Shown: piece after piece, positions 6,105 to 9,551 of the stretch
Numbering within the stretch: the first letter of the stretch is position 1
Layout of the letters: each line of letters starts with the position of its first letter
From: Fidelibacterota bacterium UBA1134
GTDB lineage: Bacteria > Fidelibacterota > Marinisomatia > Marinisomatales > S15-B10
Assembly (NCBI GenBank): GCA_002311975.1
Contig: DCAL01000099.1
Coordinates: forward strand, 327 to 9,877
Reading direction: 5' to 3'
Length of the DNA stretch: 9,551 bases
Notes under the pieces: model-generated
Told to the model about the DNA's origin: nothing
What the model saw: only the letters and a program-made list of their open reading frames with translations
The model's database searches: none
Made by a program: the position numbers and the translations under genes

Positions 6105-7295
6105 ATGACTGAGCTGAACAAAACAGATATCGCCGCCAAAGTAAGAAAGTTTGTAGCGGATGAACTGATTCCGCTGGAACAGGAGTTTCTCCTCAATGGA
6201 TTTCTCTCGGTTTCGGAGACTCTGGAGGAAAAGCGACAGCTCGCCAAAAAGGAAGGTCTATGGACGCCATATCTCCCCAAATCGGATGGTGGACTTGGTC
6301 TCTCCCTTACTCAATTTGCAGTGGTGAGTGAAGAACTCGGTCGCACGCCGCTAGGACATTACGCCCTCAACTGCCAGGCGCCTGATATCGGAAACATTGA
6401 ACTGATCTCGCTCCACGGCACCGGTGACCAAAAACATGCTTTTCTCGAGCCTCTCATAAAAGGAGAGATTCGCAGCTGCTTCGCCATGACTGAACCGGAG
6501 AATCCGGGCTCTAATCCTGTGCTCCTTGACACGTCAGCCCACAGAGACGGAAAAGATTATGTGATCACCGGACACAAATGGTTCACCAGTTCCGCTGATG
6601 GAGCTTCATTCGCTGTTATCATGGCAATCACAAATCCGGAGGCCGATAGTAAGTATCACAGGGCCAGCATGGTCCTCGTCCCGATGAATACACAGGGACT
6701 GGAGATCGTGGGAAATATACCTGTCATGGGCGACACCGGCGAGGATTATGCCAGTCATTCGGAATTGCGATTCACGGATTGTCGCGTCCCTGATGAGAAT
6801 CTTCTCGGTCCAGAGGGTGAAGGCTTCCGTCTGGCTCAGGAGCGGCTCGGTCCCGGGAGAATTCACCACTGCATGAGATGGATAGGGATCTGCGAGCGCG
6901 CGTTTGATCTCATGTGCAGACACGCCTCCCGCCGTCGCATCACTTCTGATAGTCTTCTTGCGGATCAGGCCATCGTAAAGGCATGGATTGCTGAGAGCCG
7001 GGCGGAAATCAATTCGGCGCGTCTTATGGTGCTTGACGCTGCTGGAAAAGTGGAACGCCGCGGGACCGCCGGGGCGCGGGTTGAAATCTCACTCATTAAG
7101 TTCTACGTTGCCAATATCCTCCAAAAAGTCCTTGATCGAGCCATCCAGACACATGGCGCCCTCGGTATGACTGACTACACTCCCCTCGCCTACTGGTACC
7201 GTCACGAACGGGCAGCCCGCATCTATGACGGACCGGACGAAGTACACAAACTGTCCGCCGCAAAGCAGATACTGAAGAAGTACTCTTCGAAGTAA
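6105..7295 (+). CDS. Acyl-CoA dehydrogenase, ACAD10/ACAD11 (LvaC-like) type
   Basis: The protein is 396 aa, full length for an FAD-dependent acyl-CoA dehydrogenase of the cytosolic beta-oxidation type. Visible landmarks are the N-terminal helical domain, FAMTEPE (126-132) and HKWFTSSADGA (157-167) in the FAD/substrate beta domain, RLGPGRIHHCMRWIG (from about 247), THGALGMT (349-356), and RIYDGPDEVHK near the C-terminus. RLGPGRIHHCMR and DGPDEVHK are characteristic of the ACAD10/ACAD11 branch. At the position of the catalytic Glu of medium-chain enzymes (YEGTSQ) this protein has Asp375 (YDGPDE). Related enzymes, animal ACAD10/11 and bacterial LvaC, act with an APH-type kinase to remove phosphate from 4-phosphoacyl-CoA, giving an enoyl-CoA that is hydrated to 3-hydroxyacyl-CoA. 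Such a kinase gene follows after only 3 nt, which strongly supports this role, though an ordinary acyl-CoA dehydrogenase is not excluded. Confidence 0.9.
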   Translation: MTELNKTDIAAKVRKFVADELIPLEQEFLLNGFLSVSETLEEKRQLAKKEGLWTPYLPKSDGGLGLSLTQFAVVSEELGRTPLGHYALNCQAPDIGNIELISLHGTGDQKHAFLEPLIKGEIRSCFAMTEPENPGSNPVLLDTSAHRDGKDYVITGHKWFTSSADGASFAVIMAITNPEADSKYHRASMVLVPMNTQGLEIVGNIPVMGDTGEDYASHSELRFTDCRVPDENLLGPEGEGFRLAQERLGPGRIHHCMRWIGICERAFDLMCRHASRRRITSDSLLADQAIVKAWIAESRAEINSARLMVLDAAGKVERRGTAGARVEISLIKFYVANILQKVLDRAIQTHGALGMTDYTPLAYWYRHERAARIYDGPDEVHKLSAAKQILKKYSSK

Positions 7296-7298
7296 GCC

Positions 7299-8351
7299 GT
7301 GACCTATCACGAGGATATCATTGACGTCCGTCCGGACGAGAGGTTGGATACTGGATCCTTGAACGAGTACTTGAATGGATCACTTGAGGGAACGCTGAAT
7401 AAGCTGAAGGTTCGTCAATTCAGCGGCGGCGCGGCCAACCTCACTTACCTGCTCGACTACGGTACACACGAATATGTTCTCCGACGCCCCCCGCTCGGCC
7501 CCGTGGCCCCTACCTCCCACAACATGGCGCGGGAATATCGCGTCCTGTCGGTTCTGTACACGGCATTCCCCTATGCCCCCAGGGCTTTCCTTTTTTGTGA
7601 TGACAATGATGTCATCGGTGCCCCCTTCTTCATTATGGAGAGGAAGCGAGGCGTAGTGGTACGGAAGAAGATGCCGGAAATTTTTACCACGATCAAGGAC
7701 ACTCCCCGACGCATCAGCGAAGCACTCGTGGACCGACTGGCGGAGTTTCACGCAATTGATTTCGCAACGCTGGGGCTTGGCGATCTCGGCAGAGCGGACG
7801 GATTCGTTCAGCGGCAGGTACAAGGGTGGTTCAAACGATGGCAGGAGGCGAAACACGAAGAACTGAAGGAGATGGATGATCTTTATGCGTGGCTCACTGA
7901 GAATCTACCGTCAGCCACCGATGCTTCCCTCATCCATAATGACTACAAACTGGATAACCTCATGTTCTCCCCCACCGACCCCGGAGAGATGATAGCTGTC
8001 TTCGATTGGGACATGTGCACCCTTGGTGACCCACTGAACGATCTCGGTGCGCTGCTGTGCTACTGGAGTGAGCCGTCCGATCCGCCGTTCTTCCAAAAAG
8101 CCGCCATGATGCCCAAAGATAGCCGTTTCATGTCACGGCAAGAACTGGTTCAAAGGTACGCTAATAAAAGCGGGCGTGATCTGACGAGTATCACATTTTA
8201 TCACGTGCTGGGGCTTTTCCGGCTGGTTGGCATTGTTGCCCAGATCTATATCCGGTTTGTCCGGGGTCAGACTAAGGATAAGCGTTTTACCGAATTCGGC
8301 GAGATGATTCCTCTTATAGCAAGATATGCTCTCGCACTCATCAAAGGATAG
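7299..8351 (+). CDS. APH-fold kinase, ACAD10/11 kinase-domain-like (LvaA-like)
   Basis: The protein is 350 aa, a phosphotransferase of the aminoglycoside-phosphotransferase/choline-kinase fold, full length. It has a nucleotide loop FSGGAANLTY (41-50), the strand YVLRRPP (59-65) where protein kinases have their ATP-binding Lys, MAREYRVL, and IGAPFFIME (hinge). The catalytic loop is HNDYKLDN (H213, D215, N220) and the metal-binding segment is VFDWDMCTLGDPLNDLG (D236). LRRPP with AREYRVL and DWDMCTLGDPL are typical of the kinase half of ACAD10/ACAD11 and their bacterial relatives, not of drug-resistance enzymes. The likely reaction is ATP-dependent phosphorylation of the 4-hydroxyl of a hydroxyacyl-CoA, which makes the substrate for the adjoining dehydrogenase. 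It starts with GTG only 3 nt after the dehydrogenase stop, so translation is probably coupled. Antibiotic resistance should not be inferred. Confidence 0.88.
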   Translation: MTYHEDIIDVRPDERLDTGSLNEYLNGSLEGTLNKLKVRQFSGGAANLTYLLDYGTHEYVLRRPPLGPVAPTSHNMAREYRVLSVLYTAFPYAPRAFLFCDDNDVIGAPFFIMERKRGVVVRKKMPEIFTTIKDTPRRISEALVDRLAEFHAIDFATLGLGDLGRADGFVQRQVQGWFKRWQEAKHEELKEMDDLYAWLTENLPSATDASLIHNDYKLDNLMFSPTDPGEMIAVFDWDMCTLGDPLNDLGALLCYWSEPSDPPFFQKAAMMPKDSRFMSRQELVQRYANKSGRDLTSITFYHVLGLFRLVGIVAQIYIRFVRGQTKDKRFTEFGEMIPLIARYALALIKG

Positions 8352-8363
8352 ACCGGTTCCCTA

Positions 8364-8381
8364 GAGGCCGTGAGGGGCCTC
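8364..8381. terminator. Hairpin between convergent genes, possible bidirectional terminator
   Basis: Inverted arms GAGGCC (8364-8369) and GGCCTC (8376-8381) flank a 6-nt loop. The hairpin is GC-rich and sits in the 39-bp gap between the kinase gene and the convergent beta-propeller gene. No run of T follows on either strand, so an intrinsic terminator of the standard kind is not shown. Confidence 0.35.
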
Positions 8382-8390
8382 GTCACCACG

Positions 8391-9455
8391 TCAAGGCACC
8401 GCTACCCGGGCAAAACCGTTATAGGTAAGACTCCCAAGATACAGCATGCCCTCATGCTCCTCCACACTTGTGATGGGCGAGAACGACTCAGGTGATGGAT
8501 CCTGAAGGTTATGAAGAATGTTTCCATTTCCGTCAATACCGAGAACAAATCCGTAATGCTCCGGCGCCGGCTGCATGGACTCGGGCAGTCGAATGATAAG
8601 CTTTCTCATGAACGGCTTCTGAGACAGGTTGTCGAGAATATCCTTGCGCGTTGAAGGGAAAGCAATCCAGAATGTTCCTTTACCGTCAGAAGAAATCCCA
8701 TCCGGAATTCTGGGCAGATTCTCAGCAATTATTTCAGATGTTCCGGTCTTCTCGCCCGAAATCCACACCTTCTGCACCGTGTATGAACTTGTCTCATTCA
8801 CGAGCACAAAGGTCTGATCTGGACTGACGGCCACACCGTTGGCAAAATAGAGTCCTTCCTTCACGACGCTGGTCTCTCCTGTTACGGGATTGTACACCAA
8901 TAATCTTCCGTTGCCGCGGTGTTCAAGTATCTCAGACCGATAATCCTCAATGCCGAACTTGTGTGATGCATCGGTAAAATAGATGGTGCCATTTTCAGCA
9001 ATATCCACATCATCGGTGAACTTAAACGGGACGCCGCCAGCTTCAGTGGCAAGAACAGTCAGTTCTCCTTCGGGTGACACCGACAAAAGCCCTTCCTTGG
9101 CATCACAGATGATGAGATTACCGTTCCCGTCAAACTCCATTCCGAGAGGTCGCCCGCCTGTGTTGACAAACAGTTCACCATTTTCTCCGCTACTGTCGTA
9201 GCGTAGGACGCGGCCGTCTTCATACGGCGCATAGATCCGGCCCTCGCTGTCCACGTCAATATCCTCGGGACCGATTCCATCTTCCTTTCCGAATACATCA
9301 GCTTGTGCCAGATAGTTGTTGGGAGCAAACTCTCCTTCAAGCGCTGGTGCCAGAGGCGCCTCCCACGCGAGTGGTTCAACGGCTACGGGCCAGAGCATCA
9401 GGTACAGCACAAGCAAAATCACAATCACCAGAATTATCTTCCCGATTCTCCTCAT
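8391..9455 (-). CDS. Membrane-anchored SMP-30/strictosidine-synthase-like beta-propeller protein
   Basis: The protein is 354 aa. An N-terminal hydrophobic helix (about 5-25, IGKIILVIVILLVLYLMLWP) after two Arg predicts a signal anchor with the rest in the periplasm or outside. The body is a six-bladed propeller of the SMP-30/gluconolactonase/strictosidine-synthase-like superfamily, close to animal APMAP. Repeats such as GPEDIDVDSEGRIY, GRPLGMEFDGNGNLII, DDVDIAENGTIYFTDAS and FANGVAVSPDQTFVLV mark the blades, and NLPRIPDGIS lies at the metal-site loop region. Family members hydrolyse lactones or esters, often with a bound calcium, but many have no known substrate. It converges on the SDR-ACAD-kinase operon and is not part of that transcript. 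A role in opening gamma-lactones to 4-hydroxy acids is possible but speculative. The ATG at 9455 has only a weak purine-rich AGAAGAAG upstream. Confidence 0.85.
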   Translation of the reverse strand: MRRIGKIILVIVILLVLYLMLWPVAVEPLAWEAPLAPALEGEFAPNNYLAQADVFGKEDGIGPEDIDVDSEGRIYAPYEDGRVLRYDSSGENGELFVNTGGRPLGMEFDGNGNLIICDAKEGLLSVSPEGELTVLATEAGGVPFKFTDDVDIAENGTIYFTDASHKFGIEDYRSEILEHRGNGRLLVYNPVTGETSVVKEGLYFANGVAVSPDQTFVLVNETSSYTVQKVWISGEKTGTSEIIAENLPRIPDGISSDGKGTFWIAFPSTRKDILDNLSQKPFMRKLIIRLPESMQPAPEHYGFVLGIDGNGNILHNLQDPSPESFSPITSVEEHEGMLYLGSLTYNGFARVAVP

Positions 9456-9551
9456 TGTTATCTTCTTCTTCTTATGCTCATATTCCTGAGTCGCTTATAC
9501 AAATCGTCCTCTTCAATGAGGCTGGAAGCGGGGATACAGGTCTACACTCTC
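9456..9551. other. Right-edge stretch without an assignable gene
   Basis: On the minus strand a frame ending at the TAA just before the propeller gene reads protein-like (ASSLIEEDDLYKRLRNMS). It meets a stop three codons from the window edge and has no start codon. On the plus strand a frame from the ATG at 9474 stays open to the edge (26 codons) without recognisable content. Neither is called as a gene. Confidence 0.3.

Noticed and set aside
7380..7856. Minus-strand open frame of 158 codons
   Set aside because: It lies wholly antisense to the kinase gene, whose motifs are intact; composition is that of a shadow frame.
7299..8351. Aminoglycoside resistance gene
   Set aside because: The APH fold is present, but the LRRPP, DWDMCTLGDPL and neighbour evidence point to the ACAD10/11-type metabolic kinase, not drug phosphotransferases.
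1..9551. CRISPR array, tRNA or rRNA genes
   Set aside because: No regularly spaced direct repeats, cloverleaf-like tRNA sequence or conserved rRNA segments were seen by eye on either strand.

Overview
The window looks like chromosomal DNA of a free-living Gram-negative-type bacterium with roughly balanced base composition. It holds housekeeping chaperone genes, a catabolic operon and a short stretch of decayed insertion sequences. The GroEL/GroES sequences, the HrcA/CIRCE-like signal before groES, and the pairing of beta-oxidation-type genes with an N-domain-less ClpB would fit a marine or FCB-group-like heterotroph. No lineage can be fixed from the window, and this placement is a guess.

Layout, left to right. 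(1) Positions 1-859, minus strand: groES then groEL, with groEL cut by the left edge. A promoter and a half-degenerate CIRCE operator lie upstream at about 921-982. (2) Positions about 983-1843: AT-rich wreckage without an intact gene. It holds a plus-strand zinc-ribbon/HTH/DDE-type transposase pseudogene (internal stop, apparent frameshift, altered first Asp), joined at about 1674 to the 3' tail of an IS30-family transposase. A possible minus-strand gene tail lies before it. (3) Positions 1844-2900, minus strand: a small doubtful ORF, then a nitrilase-superfamily amidase whose catalytic-lysine position appears to be Met. (4) Positions 3036-5105, minus strand: a ClpB disaggregase with both AAA+ modules and the middle domain but no N-terminal domain, and a shortened segment after sensor 1 of the second ATPase. 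(5) Positions 5106-5306: a divergent control region with a 15-bp palindrome and repeated TGTCA/TGACA words. (6) Positions 5307-8351, plus strand: a tight three-gene operon of SDR oxidoreductase, ACAD10/11-type acyl-CoA dehydrogenase and APH-fold kinase. (7) Positions 8391-9455, minus strand and convergent: a membrane-anchored SMP-30/strictosidine-synthase-like beta-propeller protein.

The most informative reading is functional. The SDR-ACAD-kinase trio matches the core enzyme types of the Pseudomonas levulinate (lva) pathway. The last two are the separate-gene counterparts of the two halves of animal ACAD10/ACAD11, which process 4-hydroxyacyl-CoAs through a 4-phospho intermediate. I therefore propose that the operon handles 4-hydroxy (or 4-oxo) acyl-CoAs. 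The neighbouring beta-propeller belongs to a fold with many lactonases and could supply 4-hydroxy acids from gamma-lactones, but that link is speculative. The two chaperone loci probably belong to the heat-shock response and are unrelated to the catabolic operon except by position.
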